Assembly: GCA_963768945.1 (NCBI GenBank)
Contig: CAVYJW010000008.1
Span: 930,001-994,000, forward strand
Length of the DNA: 64,000 nt
Direction: 5' to 3'
Source of the DNA: RYN-230 sp963768945
GTDB lineage: Bacteria; Actinomycetota; Actinomycetes; Streptosporangiales; Streptosporangiaceae
The position numbers and the translations under genes were made by a program. Numbering within the stretch: position 1 is the first letter of the stretch; every line of letters begins with the position of its first letter. Positions 34,944-43,688 of the stretch are shown piece by piece. Under the pieces are notes generated by a model, which was given only the letters and a program-made list of their open reading frames with translations, searched no databases and was not told the DNA's origin.

Positions 34944-35297
34944 TAGGCCCGCAACAACCCATGATGTGACCTACCAGACACCGAAATCGACCTGAACCTT
35001 TGCCGAATAGTCTTGCGTTTGATTCAGGCGCTTGACAGGCTAGAACCCGGTTCGGGTGAGCGGCGTCATGTGCTGCCATCTGGCAGGTCTTGGCGTTAGT
35101 GTCATGATTCCAGGGCCTCGGACCGGAGTCCAGTGGGGGCCGCTGACTCGAATAGATGTGTGTGTGTGAGTACAAACCCCGGGAAGCTACACGGTTCCCG
35201 AGATACGACCGGTTCGTGAATTCGTTCACAAGCTCGCGAGCCAAGGTCTCCAACCCGGGCCCGGTCAAGGCCCGGCTGCCAAGGAGGAGTGGACCGC
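34944..35297. other. AT-richer leader region upstream of whiB1
   Basis: About 350 nt with visibly lower GC than the flanks and no convincing gene. TTGACA occurs at 35032-35037 but no good minus-10 follows at the right distance. The region ends with the AAGGAGG ribosome site of whiB1. Long regulated leaders before whiB1 are known in actinobacteria. Confidence 0.5.
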
Positions 35298-35552
35298 ATG
35301 GACTGGCGCCACGACGCCGCCTGCCGTGACGTGGACCCGGAGCTGTTTTTCCCGATCGGGAACACCGGGCCCGCGCTACTCCAGATCGACGAGGCCAAGC
35401 AGGTATGCCGCCGATGCCCAGCGATTGAGGCCTGCCTGCAATGGGCCCTCGAAAGCGGCCAGGACGCCGGGGTGTGGGGCGGCATGAGTGAAGACGAGCG
35501 GCGCGCCCTCAAGCGGCGTGCCAGCCGGATCCGGGCGCGCGCCCACGCGTGA
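35298..35552 (+). CDS. whiB1: WhiB-family Fe-S transcriptional regulator (WhiB1/WblE type)
   Basis: 84 residues. Four cluster-binding Cys are present: C9, then CRRCPAIEAC (C37, C40, C46), followed by the GVWGGMSEDER turn and a basic C-terminal tail (RRALKRRASRIRARAHA) for DNA binding. WhiB1 is an essential, NO-responsive partner of the primary sigma factor. ATG 35298 is eight bases after AAGGAGG; the GTG at 35289 is too close to it. The divergent arrangement with pdtaS matches Rv3219/Rv3220c. Confidence 0.93.
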   Translation: MDWRHDAACRDVDPELFFPIGNTGPALLQIDEAKQVCRRCPAIEACLQWALESGQDAGVWGGMSEDERRALKRRASRIRARAHA

Positions 35553-35686
35553 GCGTGACGGGCGCCTAGAGCACGGAGAGGCTACGAGCGCGACCGCCCG
35601 CGTGCCGGTCGGCCAGCGCTCTCTCGGGGCGCCCTAGCGGCCTCGCCCGTCATCCCGGCCGGTGAGTCCAGAGACTGGGCGAAGCC

Positions 35687-37201
35687 CTACGGCCGTATGG
35701 GGGCCGCCCGGGCCGATAACGGGGCCCCCGGGTCCATCGGCAGGTCCACCACAGCCTTCGTGCCGCCCCCGGCCCGCGGCTTGACCTCCAGCCGGCCGCC
35801 GAGCTCGGACACCACGAGCGTCCGGACGATCTGCAAGCCGAGGCTCGTGGTGGAATCCAGATCGAATTCCTCCGGCAATCCGGCGCCATTATCTTGGACG
35901 ATGACCGAGAGCCGGTCCTGGCTGCGGTCCACGGACACTTCGACCCGCCCCTCCGGCCCGCCGTCCGGGCACTGGGCCAGGCCGTGCTGCAACGCGTTCT
36001 GCAGCAACTCGGCCAGCACCAGGGCCAGCGGCGTGGCCACCGCGGAGGGGAGCAACCCGAACCGGCCGAGCAGGACCGGCTTGACCCGGGCCTCGGCCGT
36101 GGACACCTCCCCCGCCATCGCCGCGACCCGCTCCGCGACGTCGTCGAAGTCCACAATCTCCTCGGGAGCGTGTGAGAGCGTCTCGTGCACGGTGGCGATG
36201 GACCCGACCCGGCGCACCGCCTCGTCCAGCGCGGCCCGCGCCTTGGGCTCGTCCAGCCGCCGCGACTGGAGGCGGAGCAGTGCGGCCACGGTCTGCAGGT
36301 TGTTCTTCACCCGGTGGTGGATCTCCCGGATGGTGGCGTCCTTGGTCATCAGCTCGCGCTCGCGGTGCCGCAGCTCGGTCACGTCGCGGACCAGCACCAG
36401 CGCGCCGGTCCGCAGCCCGTTGACCACCAGCGGGATGGCCCGCAGCTGGACCACCGACCCGTTCCCCTCCACTTCGGTCTCCCGCGGGGCACGACCGCTG
36501 GCGGTGACCATGAGCGAGTCGTCGGTCGGGCGGCCCGGGGCGCACAGCCGGGCCGTCAGCGGGCCCAGTTCGGCCCCGACCAGGTCGGTGGCCAGGCCCA
36601 GCCTGCGGTAGGCGGACAGGGCGTTGGGGCTGGCGTAGCTGACCTTGCCCGACCGGCCCAGCCGGAGCAGCCCGTCTCCCACCCGCGGCGAGCGGACCAG
36701 CGCGGGCTGCTGGCCCGGCCAGGGGAACATGCCGGACGCGACCATCTGGGCCAGGTCGTCCGCGCCCTTGAGATAGGTCAGCTCCAGGCGGCTCGGCGTG
36801 CGCGCCGAACTCAGGTTGGTGCTCCGCTCGATGACCGCGATGACCTGGCCCTCGCGGGTGACCGGGACCGATTCCCGGCGGACCGGAACGCCACGGGTCC
36901 ACTCCGGGTCACCTTCCCGGCAGATCCGCCGCTCCCGCTGGGCCGATTCGAGGAAGGGCCGGGCCCCGGTGGGCGCGAACGAGCCCACCGCATCGTCGTG
37001 GAAGGTGGTCGGCCCGGTCGTCGGGCGCATCTGGGCCAGCACCACCCAGCCCGAGGAGTCCTGGAGCGGCGCCCACAGCACCAGGTCAGCGAACGACAGG
37101 TCGGCCAGCAGCTGCCAGTCGGACACCAGCGCGTGCAGCCAGTCGATGTCTGCCGACGTCAGCGCCGTGTAGCGGCGGGCGAGGTCATTGAGCGTGGGCA
37201 C
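35687..37201 (-). CDS. pdtaS: PdtaS-type sensor histidine kinase
   Basis: 504 residues. An N-terminal GAF domain (from LNDLARRYTALTSADIDWLHALVSDWQLLADLSFADLVLW) and a PAS-like domain are followed by a HisKA_2 kinase: H-box REIHHRVKNNLQTVAALLRLQSRR, N-box ELLQNALQHG and G-box DNGAGLPEEFD. PdtaS phosphorylates PdtaR, an ANTAR antiterminator, encoded elsewhere. The start at GTG 37201 aligns with known PdtaS N-termini; the longer frame upstream is not supported. Confidence 0.92.
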   Translation of the reverse strand: MPTLNDLARRYTALTSADIDWLHALVSDWQLLADLSFADLVLWAPLQDSSGWVVLAQMRPTTGPTTFHDDAVGSFAPTGARPFLESAQRERRICREGDPEWTRGVPVRRESVPVTREGQVIAVIERSTNLSSARTPSRLELTYLKGADDLAQMVASGMFPWPGQQPALVRSPRVGDGLLRLGRSGKVSYASPNALSAYRRLGLATDLVGAELGPLTARLCAPGRPTDDSLMVTASGRAPRETEVEGNGSVVQLRAIPLVVNGLRTGALVLVRDVTELRHRERELMTKDATIREIHHRVKNNLQTVAALLRLQSRRLDEPKARAALDEAVRRVGSIATVHETLSHAPEEIVDFDDVAERVAAMAGEVSTAEARVKPVLLGRFGLLPSAVATPLALVLAELLQNALQHGLAQCPDGGPEGRVEVSVDRSQDRLSVIVQDNGAGLPEEFDLDSTTSLGLQIVRTLVVSELGGRLEVKPRAGGGTKAVVDLPMDPGAPLSARAAPIRP

Positions 37202-37355
37202 CCTGCCATCATCGCGTATCCGGGCCAGCGGGCGGGCCCACGACGGCGGCCAGACCTCTGACACCAGGGGTCCGCGCCAGTGCACTGGCTCTAGCTGGCA
37301 GTATTCCCTATGCACGGTCGCAGGGTGAGGCGGGCCCGGGCCGCGATAGGAGATT

Positions 37356-38150
37356 ATGTCCGGAACGCAGTTGCTGCGGAAGGAAGTGACCGTGACAGCG
37401 TCCCCCGCCATCCGCGACGGTGAGTCCCCGCCCCCGGGCCCGGAGTCACCCCGGATCCCGAAGTACTACGCGGTCAAGCGCCAACTGCTCGAGCTGACCC
37501 AGGCCATGGCGCCGGGCAGCCCGGTGCCGCCCGAACGGGAGCTCGCCCAGCAGTACGGGACGTCACGGACCACGGTGCGCCAGGCTCTGGCCGAGCTCGT
37601 GGTGGAAGGCCGGCTGCTGCGCATGCAGGGCAAGGGGACGTTCGTAGCCAAGCCCAAGGTCGCACAGCTCCTCGAGCTGGCCAGCTACACGCAGGGGATG
37701 CGCGCGCACGGTCTGCACCCGCAGACCAGGATCCTGGACACCAGCTACGTCGCCGCCGACGCGCAGCTGTCCGAGTTGCTGGCAATCGCGCCCGGCAGCC
37801 GGGTGCTGCGAATCCACCGGCTGCGCCTGGCCGACGGGGAGCCCATGTCAACCGACACCTCGCACCTGCCCGCCCGCCGGTTCCCCGGGCTGCGCCGGAA
37901 CCTGGACCGCTACGCGTCCCTGTATGAGGCCCTGGCCTCGGCCTACGGGGTCCAGCTCACCGAGGCAGTAGAGACCATCGAGACGGTGCTGGCCGACCCC
38001 AAGGACGCCCGTCTGCTCGAGGTCAACGTCGGCATGCCCCTGCTGCTGCTGTCCCGGCAGGCGTTCGACGTCTCGTCCGAACCGGTCGAGTGGGCCCAGT
38101 CCAAGTACCGGGGCGACCGCTACAAGCTGGTCACCCGCCTTCGCCGGTAG
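37356..38150 (+). CDS. GntR/HutC-family regulator, DasR-like
   Basis: 264 residues. The winged helix includes PGSPVPPERELAQQYGTSRTTVRQALAELVVEGRLLRMQGKGTFVAKPKV, and the C-terminal UTRA effector domain follows. The wording is very close to DasR of streptomycetes, the N-acetylglucosamine regulator whose effector is a phosphorylated amino sugar. Orthology is likely but not proven, so no symbol is given. Start choice is uncertain: ATG 37356 after AGGAG, or GTG 37392 after GGAAG. Its 3' end overlaps the convergent bioY gene by 20 bp. Confidence 0.88.
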   Translation: MSGTQLLRKEVTVTASPAIRDGESPPPGPESPRIPKYYAVKRQLLELTQAMAPGSPVPPERELAQQYGTSRTTVRQALAELVVEGRLLRMQGKGTFVAKPKVAQLLELASYTQGMRAHGLHPQTRILDTSYVAADAQLSELLAIAPGSRVLRIHRLRLADGEPMSTDTSHLPARRFPGLRRNLDRYASLYEALASAYGVQLTEAVETIETVLADPKDARLLEVNVGMPLLLLSRQAFDVSSEPVEWAQSKYRGDRYKLVTRLRR

Positions 38151-38745
38151 CCCGGTGAGTACGGCGGTGCCCGGCCAGCCACCAGGCCCCGGGCAGGAGC
38201 CCCGCGGCGATCGCGGCCTTGATGGCGTCGCCCGCCACGAACGGGGTGAATCCCTCCGAGATCGCCGCCGAGGCACTGAGGTGCAGGTATAGGGCTAGCC
38301 AGGTCACCCCGATCGCGTAGATGACAACCTCGCCCGCGAGCATGGCCGGCACCGACCGCCGCACCGAGCGGTCCGCTCCGCGCTCGGCCAGGTAGCCGCA
38401 CAGGATCGCGGCGGCGATGAAGCCGAGCACGTAGCCGAACGAGGCGCCCACATAGCCGCTGGCGTGCCCGGCGAACCAGGGGACCCCGGCCAGCCCGGCC
38501 ACGGCGTAGAGCAGCAGCGCCGCCCCGGCCCGCCGCCAGCCGAGCGCCGTGCCCGCCAGCAGCACGCCCAGGGTCTGGCCGGTGATGGGCACCGGGGTGA
38601 AGGACAGGTGGATCGAGATCTGGGCGAGCAGCCCGACGAAGCCGGCCGCCCCGACGACCAGGATCGTGTCCCGGACCAGCGCTCCAGGTAGCAGGTCGGC
38701 AAGCACCAGGGGGGAACGCTGGCGCAGCGCGGCCGCATCAGACAT
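38131..38745 (-). CDS. bioY: Biotin transporter BioY
   Basis: 204 residues, six membrane segments. The S-component signature FTPVPITGQTLGVLLAG and the GYVLGFIAAAILCGYLAERG region are diagnostic. BioY alone or with an ECF ATPase takes up biotin, which fits the nearby biotin carboxylase and biotin carrier genes. GAGGAGT lies before the ATG at 38745. No BirA or BioR operator was recognised. Confidence 0.92.
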   Translation of the reverse strand: MSDAAALRQRSPLVLADLLPGALVRDTILVVGAAGFVGLLAQISIHLSFTPVPITGQTLGVLLAGTALGWRRAGAALLLYAVAGLAGVPWFAGHASGYVGASFGYVLGFIAAAILCGYLAERGADRSVRRSVPAMLAGEVVIYAIGVTWLALYLHLSASAAISEGFTPFVAGDAIKAAIAAGLLPGAWWLAGHRRTHRATGEGG

Positions 38746-38867
38746 GGGGGGACTCCTCAGGCGGGGGAAACGTACTGGTAGCCGAGGGGGACGATACCAA
38801 GCTGCCCGGGACCATCCAAGGCACCGGGTGGCCGGTACCCGGCGGTGAGCGGTCACAATGCTGAATC

Positions 38868-39347
38868 ATGCAGGTAAGCGACACGCTCGCCTTCGCGGCG
38901 GGACACTGGCGCATCGAGCGGGTTCTGGCCGACCACCGCTCGGGCACGGAAGGACGGTTCACCGGCCAGGCGGTGCTCGGCGAACCGGACCTCCCCGGAG
39001 CCGGGGCCGGCGCGCGGGACGATGGCACCAACGGCGACGGGGCCGCGCTGCGCTACCTCGAGACCGGCGAGCTGCGCTTCGGACCCCACTCGGGCCCGGC
39101 CACCCGCGCCCTCCGCTACCAGGGCCTGCCGGATGGCACGGTGGACCTGCGGTTCGCGGACGGCCACCTCTTCTACCGGCTTGACCTGCGCTCCGGCCAC
39201 TGCGAAGCGGTACACCAGTGTGGCGCGGACCGCTACGAGATCACCTACCTGGTGCTCGATGAGGACGTGATGGAAGAGCGCTGGCGGGTCCTGGGGCCCG
39301 ATAAGGACTACGAGGCCACCGCGACCCTGGTCCGCTGGGATCACTGA
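38868..39347 (+). CDS. DUF6314 family protein
   Basis: 159 residues with a predicted antiparallel beta-barrel layout (WRIERVLADHRSGTEGRFTGQAVLG, LRYLETGELRFG, YRLDLRSGHCEAVHQCGADRYEITYLVLDEDVMEERWRVLGPDKDYEATATLVR). It matches the DUF6314 lipocalin-like family. Function is unknown. It is divergent from bioY and followed by a strong terminator. Confidence 0.82.
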   Translation: MQVSDTLAFAAGHWRIERVLADHRSGTEGRFTGQAVLGEPDLPGAGAGARDDGTNGDGAALRYLETGELRFGPHSGPATRALRYQGLPDGTVDLRFADGHLFYRLDLRSGHCEAVHQCGADRYEITYLVLDEDVMEERWRVLGPDKDYEATATLVRWDH

Positions 39348-39452
39348 TCCGCAAACCATTGCAGCTTCGGACAATTCATCGCACGATGGACATCGGCGAC
39401 GTGACATAAGTCACACCCGCCCCGGCGCCGTGGCCTGGCGGGTGCCCCGGCG

Positions 39453-39490
39453 CAGGTGCCGGGCCCGCATCCCTCCGGGCCCGGCACCTG
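39453..39490 (+). terminator. Hairpin terminator after the DUF6314 gene
   Basis: A perfect 15-bp stem (39453-39467 with 39476-39490) with an 8-nt loop. It lies just upstream of the next gene's promoter and insulates it. Confidence 0.8.
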
Positions 39491-39511
39491 TTCGCGCAAG
39501 CTACTAGCTGG

Positions 39512-39517
39512 TAACCT
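39512..39517 (+). promoter_or_regulatory. Minus-10 element for a leaderless transcript of the TPP-enzyme gene
   Basis: TAACCT lies six nt before the ATG at 39524, immediately after the terminator hairpin. There is no ribosome-binding sequence. Confidence 0.45.
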
Positions 39518-39523
39518 CGCCGC

Positions 39524-41356
39524 ATGACCGAGGGCGACGGGCACGGGCCCGACCAGCAGCCGCCTGGCCTGCGGGGGCCCGGCCAGCAGCCGCCTGACCG
39601 GCAACCGCCTGGCCAGCAGGGACCTGGCCAGCAGGGGCCTGATGAGCGCGCTGCGAGCCACGGGGGGACCCTGGCCGTAGCGGCGGCCCGGGCGCACGGC
39701 GTGACGACCATGTTCACCCTGTCCGGCGGCCATGTGTTCCCGCTCTACGACGCGGCGGTGCACGCGGACCCGCCGATGCAGCTGCTGGACGTCCGGCACG
39801 AGCAGACCGCCGTGTTCGCCGCGGAGGCCATCGCCCGCCTGACCCGGCTCCCGGGGCTGGCCGTGCTGACCGCCGGGCCCGGGGTGACCAACGGCGTCAG
39901 CGCCATCACCACGGCTCATTTCAACGGCTCGCCGGTGGTGATCCTCGGCGGCCGGGCCCCCGACGCGCGCTGGGGCTCCGGCAGCCTGCAGGAGCTCGAC
40001 CATCCCGAGCTGCTCCGGCCGATCACCAAACAGGCCTGGACCGAGCATGAGACCGCGAAGGTGGGCGCCGGGGTGGACGAGGCCTTCCGCCTGGCCACCG
40101 CCCCGCACCGCGGCCCGGTGTTCGTGGACGCGTCCCTGGAGGCCCTCTTCGGCCAGGCTCCACCCGGGCTGGCTAACACGCAGCCCGCCGGAAACCCCGG
40201 GCCGGGCGGGACTACGGTGCGGGCCGCCCGGCCCGGTCAGGCCGGCCCGCCGGGCGACCCGGAGGCGGCCGCCGCCATCGCGGGGCTGATCGCGGCGGCC
40301 CGGCGCCCGGTGCTGGTGCTCGGCTCGGACGTCTGGATGGGCGGTGCCGAGGAGGCGGCCCGGTCCGCGGCCGAGGAGCTCCGGCTGCCGGTCATCGCCA
40401 ACGGCCAGGGCCGCGGCATCCTGCCGCGCGGTCATGAGCTGCTGGTCACCCGGGCCAGGCCGGCCGCGTTCCGGCAGGCTGACCTGGTCGTCGTGGTGGG
40501 TACTCCGCTCGACTTCCGGCTCGGGTATGGCGCGTTCGGCGACAAAAATGATCCGCAACGAAAACCAGCCGTGGTCCATGTCGCCGACGCACCGGGGCAG
40601 GTGGCCACGCACTGCGAGCTGGCCGCGTCGTACTCGGGTGACCTCGGCGTGTTCTTCACCGCGCTGGCCAGCCCGGCCGCGTGGCCGGACCGGCCGGCCC
40701 GGCTCCCCTGGGAGGACGCCTGGCTCCCCCAGCTGCAGGACGCGGCGCGCGGCGCGATGGCCGCCGACGGGTCGCTGCTGGCCAGTCCGGCTGACCCCAT
40801 CCACCCGATGCGGATCTACGGTGAGCTGGCCCGGATGCTGGACGACGACGCCGTCGTGATCGGCGACGGCGGCGACTTCGTGTCCTACGCGGGCAAGTAC
40901 ATCGAGCCGGCCCGCCCGGGCGTGTGGCTCGACCCGGGCCCGTACGGCTGCCTGGGCACCGGGCTGGGCTACGCCATCGCGGCCCGGATCGCCCGGCCGT
41001 CGGCCCAGGTGGTGCTGCTGCTCGGGGACGGCGCGGCCGGGTTCTCGCTGATGGACGCGGACACCCTGGTCCGTCATGGGCTGCCGGTCGTGCTGGTCTG
41101 CGGTAACAACGGCATATGGGGCCTGGAGAAGCACCCCATGCAGGCCATCTACGGCTACGACGTGGTCGCCGACCTGCAGCCGCGGTGCCGCTACGACGAG
41201 GTGGTCAGGGCGCTGGGCGGCGCGGGGGAGCTGGTCACCCGGCCGGACGGGATCACGCCCGCGCTGCGCCGGGCGTTCGAGTCCGGCGTTCCCTACCTGG
41301 TCAACGTGATCACCGACCCGGCGGTCGCCTATCCCCGCTCGACCACCGGCGTCTGA
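39524..41356 (+). CDS. Thiamine-pyrophosphate enzyme, acetolactate synthase-like (IlvG type)
   Basis: 610 residues. All three domains are present: the PYR domain with catalytic Glu93 in RHEQTAVFAAEA, the central domain, and the PP domain with the ThDP-Mg motif GDGAAGFSLMDADTLVRHGLPVVLVCGNNGIWG. The pattern, including GPGVTNGVSAITTAH and WGSGSLQELDHPE, resembles mycobacterial IlvG. True acetolactate synthase activity is not certain, as no regulatory subunit is nearby. The first 45 residues are a Pro/Gln/Gly repeat. Confidence 0.85.
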   Translation: MTEGDGHGPDQQPPGLRGPGQQPPDRQPPGQQGPGQQGPDERAASHGGTLAVAAARAHGVTTMFTLSGGHVFPLYDAAVHADPPMQLLDVRHEQTAVFAAEAIARLTRLPGLAVLTAGPGVTNGVSAITTAHFNGSPVVILGGRAPDARWGSGSLQELDHPELLRPITKQAWTEHETAKVGAGVDEAFRLATAPHRGPVFVDASLEALFGQAPPGLANTQPAGNPGPGGTTVRAARPGQAGPPGDPEAAAAIAGLIAAARRPVLVLGSDVWMGGAEEAARSAAEELRLPVIANGQGRGILPRGHELLVTRARPAAFRQADLVVVVGTPLDFRLGYGAFGDKNDPQRKPAVVHVADAPGQVATHCELAASYSGDLGVFFTALASPAAWPDRPARLPWEDAWLPQLQDAARGAMAADGSLLASPADPIHPMRIYGELARMLDDDAVVIGDGGDFVSYAGKYIEPARPGVWLDPGPYGCLGTGLGYAIAARIARPSAQVVLLLGDGAAGFSLMDADTLVRHGLPVVLVCGNNGIWGLEKHPMQAIYGYDVVADLQPRCRYDEVVRALGGAGELVTRPDGITPALRRAFESGVPYLVNVITDPAVAYPRSTTGV

Positions 41357-41365
41357 CCAAGCACG

Positions 41366-41710
41366 CCCCGCGCCACCCCGCACCCGCACTCCGCCCCGCG
41401 CACTCCGCCCCGCGCACTTCGCCCCGCGCATCCCGCCCCGCGCACCCCGCATCCCGCCCCGCGCACCCCGCATCCCGCCCCGCGCACCCCGCATCCCGCC
41501 CCGCGCACCCCGCACCCCGCCCCGCGCACCCCGCACCCCGCCCCGCGCACCCCGCACCCCGCCCCGCGCACTCCGCCCCGCCCCGGCCCGCGCACTCCGC
41601 CCCGCGCCACCCCGCCCCGCGCCACCCCGGCCCTGCGCACTCCGCCCCGCGCCACCCGGCCCCGCGCTACCCCGGCCCGCGCCACCCCGCCCCGCGCCAC
41701 GGGCTCCGGG
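41366..41710. repeat. Long C-rich low-complexity tandem array
   Basis: Around 345 bp built from variants of a 7- to 21-bp unit such as CCCGCATCCCGCCCCGCGCA. It is almost pure C/G with strong C bias on the plus strand. It follows the TPP-enzyme stop by about 10 bp and contains no real gene despite open frames on both strands. Confidence 0.9.
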
Positions 41711-41786
41711 TCTCCCCGGGCCCGCCCCACTAGTCACACCAGCCCCATCAGTCACACTGACTGGGCCCTCCAACCGCTCCGCGGTG

Positions 41787-41857
41787 ACCTTTCACGCAGA
41801 ACGTGCGCCTGAGAAGGTGGTTTGGGGGGTTTTGGGCGCACGGTCCGCGTGAAAGGT
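41787..41857. repeat. REP-like imperfect palindrome with 22-bp arms
   Basis: Arms at 41787-41808 (ACCTTTCACGCAGAACGTGCGC) could not be written whole within a longer quote, but pair with 41836-41857 at 20 of 22 positions. A 27-nt loop rich in G and T separates them. It may be a REP/MITE-type element or a terminator between convergent genes. Confidence 0.65.
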
Positions 41858-41886
41858 GCCTCAGCCCGGACCTGGCCGGGACGGGG

Positions 41887-41958
41887 GCCGGGTCACGCCG
41901 GGACCTCGGGGCCGGGTCACGCCGGGACCTCAGGGCCGGGTCACGCCGGACCTCGGGG
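41887..41958. repeat. 24-bp tandem repeat, three copies
   Basis: Units beginning GCCGGGTCACGCCGGGACCT start at 41887, 41911 and 41935, with a fourth partial copy. They lie between the palindrome and the biotin-carrier gene. The whole stretch 41357-42003 thus holds repeats but no gene. Confidence 0.85.
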
Positions 41959-42003
41959 CCGGCGCCACCGCCCCGGGTCACCTGGGGCCCGGCCGCGGGG
42001 TGC

Positions 42004-42216
42004 TCACTCGATGATGGCGATGAGGTCGCCTTCCTGGATCACGTCGCCCTCGGCCACCGCCAGCTTGGTCACCGTGCCTGGCCCCTCGGCCAGCACCGGG
42101 ATCTCCATCTTCATCGATTCGAGGATGACCAGCGTTGCACCGTCGGAGACTTCCTCACCCTCGGCGGTCACGACCTTCCAGACGTTGGCCACCATCTCCG
42201 CGCGGACCTCGGCCAC
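42004..42216 (-). CDS. Biotin/lipoyl attachment carrier protein (TB7.3-like)
   Basis: A 70-residue single-domain biotin carrier. ESMKMEIP has Lys36 as the biotinylation site, and the flanking beta strands (VWKVVTAEGEEVSDGATLVILE and AEGDVIQEGDLIAIIE) complete the barrel. It probably carries CO2 from the biotin carboxylase encoded 77 nt upstream. It corresponds to M. tuberculosis Rv3221c by position and size. The GTG at 42216 is seven bases after GAGAGGAG. Confidence 0.92.
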   Translation of the reverse strand: MAEVRAEMVANVWKVVTAEGEEVSDGATLVILESMKMEIPVLAEGPGTVTKLAVAEGDVIQEGDLIAIIE

Positions 42217-42293
42217 TCGCCACTCCTCTCCCTCGCCGGGCCGCCCGCCGGGCGGCCCTCTCACATTGTGCCAACTCGGGGACGGGCGCCGAT

Positions 42294-43679
42294 TCAGGGA
42301 CGCAGGCGGCTGACCACGAGAGTGTCATAGCCGCCGTCGCTGAACTCCTCGCTGTCCAGCAGGTCCGCGTGGAACGCCAGGTTCGTCTTGAGCCCGGTGA
42401 TCCGGAACGATGCCACCGCGTCCCGGGCCCGGCGCAGCGCCTCGTCCCGGTCCGGGCCCCACACGCAGAGCTTGGCCAGCAACGGATCGTAGAACTGGGT
42501 CACCTGGTTCCCGGCCTCGTAGCCCGCGTCAACCCGGATGCCCTCGCCGGAAGGCTCCGTCCAGCCCGTGATCGTGCCCGGGCTCGGCAGGAACCGGTCC
42601 GGGTCCTCGGCGTACACCCGCAGCTCGATCGCGTGGCCCGACGCCGGCACCCTGCCCGTGGCGGCTGGGCCGGCGCCGATGCTCACGTCGCCGCCGGCGG
42701 CGATCCGCAGCTGCTGCTCGACCAGGTCGATGCCGGTCACCATCTCGGTGACCGGGTGCTCGACCTGGAGCCGGGTGTTCATCTCCAGGAAGGTGAAGTC
42801 AGCGGTCCTTGTGTCCACCAGGAACTCGACGGTCCCGGCGCCCAGGTAGCCGACCGCCTCCCCAGCCCGGACCGCGGCCTCCTGCATCCGGGCCCGCAGG
42901 GCGGGGCCGACCCCCGGGGACGGGGTCTCCTCAGCCACCTTCTGGTGCCGGCGCTGAACCGAGCAGTCCCGCTCGCCCAGGGCCAGCACGCGGCCGCCGG
43001 GGAGGCCGAGGATCTGCACCTCCACGTGCCGGGCCGGGACCACGTAGCGTTCCAGCAGGATCGCGGGGTTGCCGAAGAAGCGTTCCGCGCGGGAACGGGC
43101 CGTCTCGAACGCCGCCACCAGCTGCTCCGGGTCAGCTGCGGCGCTCATCCCGATCCCGCCGCCGCCCGCCGCGGCTTTGACCATGACCGGGTAGCCGATG
43201 AACGCCGCGGCGGCCATGGCCTCCGCGGCGTCGTTCACCGGCTCGGTCGTGCCCGGGGCCACCGGCACCCCGGCGGCGGCCATCAGGTTCCGCGCGCTGA
43301 TCTTGTCGCCCATCTGCTCGATGGCGGACGGCGGCGGTCCCACCCAGACCAGCCCCGCGTCGATGACGGTCCGGGCGAAAAGACCGTTTTCGGAAAGGAA
43401 GCCGTAGCCGGGGTGCACGGCGCGCGCGCCGGTGTCGCGGGCGGCGCGGAGAATGGCGCCGGCGTCCAGGTAGCTGCGGGCGGGCGGCGGGGGCCCGATG
43501 AGCACCGCCTCGTCCGCCTCGCGCACGAACGGCAGGCCGGCGTCGGCCTCGGAGTAGACGGCGATGGCCCGGATGCCCATCCGCCGCGCGGTGGCGATCA
43601 CCCGCCGGGCTATCTCACCGCGGTTGGCGACGAGCACCGACTCGAGCACGGCCGGACCAGGCCCGGCGGTATCAGGCAC
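42294..43679 (-). CDS. accC: Biotin carboxylase (AccC-type)
   Basis: 461 residues. It begins SVLVANRGEIARRVIATARRMGI and contains the ATP-grasp glycine-rich loop AAAGGGGIGM, the ERDCSVQRRHQKVAEETPSP motif and the catalytic EMNTRLQVEHPVTE segment. It carboxylates biotin on the carrier protein encoded downstream. The start at GTG 43679 lies 9 nt after the upstream HD-protein stop, so accC is at the end of a longer operon. No carboxyltransferase gene is adjacent. Confidence 0.92.
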   Translation of the reverse strand: MPDTAGPGPAVLESVLVANRGEIARRVIATARRMGIRAIAVYSEADAGLPFVREADEAVLIGPPPPARSYLDAGAILRAARDTGARAVHPGYGFLSENGLFARTVIDAGLVWVGPPPSAIEQMGDKISARNLMAAAGVPVAPGTTEPVNDAAEAMAAAAFIGYPVMVKAAAGGGGIGMSAAADPEQLVAAFETARSRAERFFGNPAILLERYVVPARHVEVQILGLPGGRVLALGERDCSVQRRHQKVAEETPSPGVGPALRARMQEAAVRAGEAVGYLGAGTVEFLVDTRTADFTFLEMNTRLQVEHPVTEMVTGIDLVEQQLRIAAGGDVSIGAGPAATGRVPASGHAIELRVYAEDPDRFLPSPGTITGWTEPSGEGIRVDAGYEAGNQVTQFYDPLLAKLCVWGPDRDEALRRARDAVASFRITGLKTNLAFHADLLDSEEFSDGGYDTLVVSRLRP

Positions 43680-43688
43680 GGCGGAAGC

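Noticed and set aside
35032..35037. TTGACA as the minus-35 of a whiB1 promoter
   Set aside because: No acceptable minus-10 hexamer occurs 16-18 nt downstream, so no promoter was called.
41366..41710. Possible CRISPR array
   Set aside because: Units are contiguous, very short and GC-only, with no unique spacers and no cas genes.
39341..41773. An 810-codon open frame antisense to the TPP-enzyme gene
   Set aside because: It is a mirror frame extended through the low-complexity array; the repeated Gly-Ala-Arg tail is a translation of that repeat.
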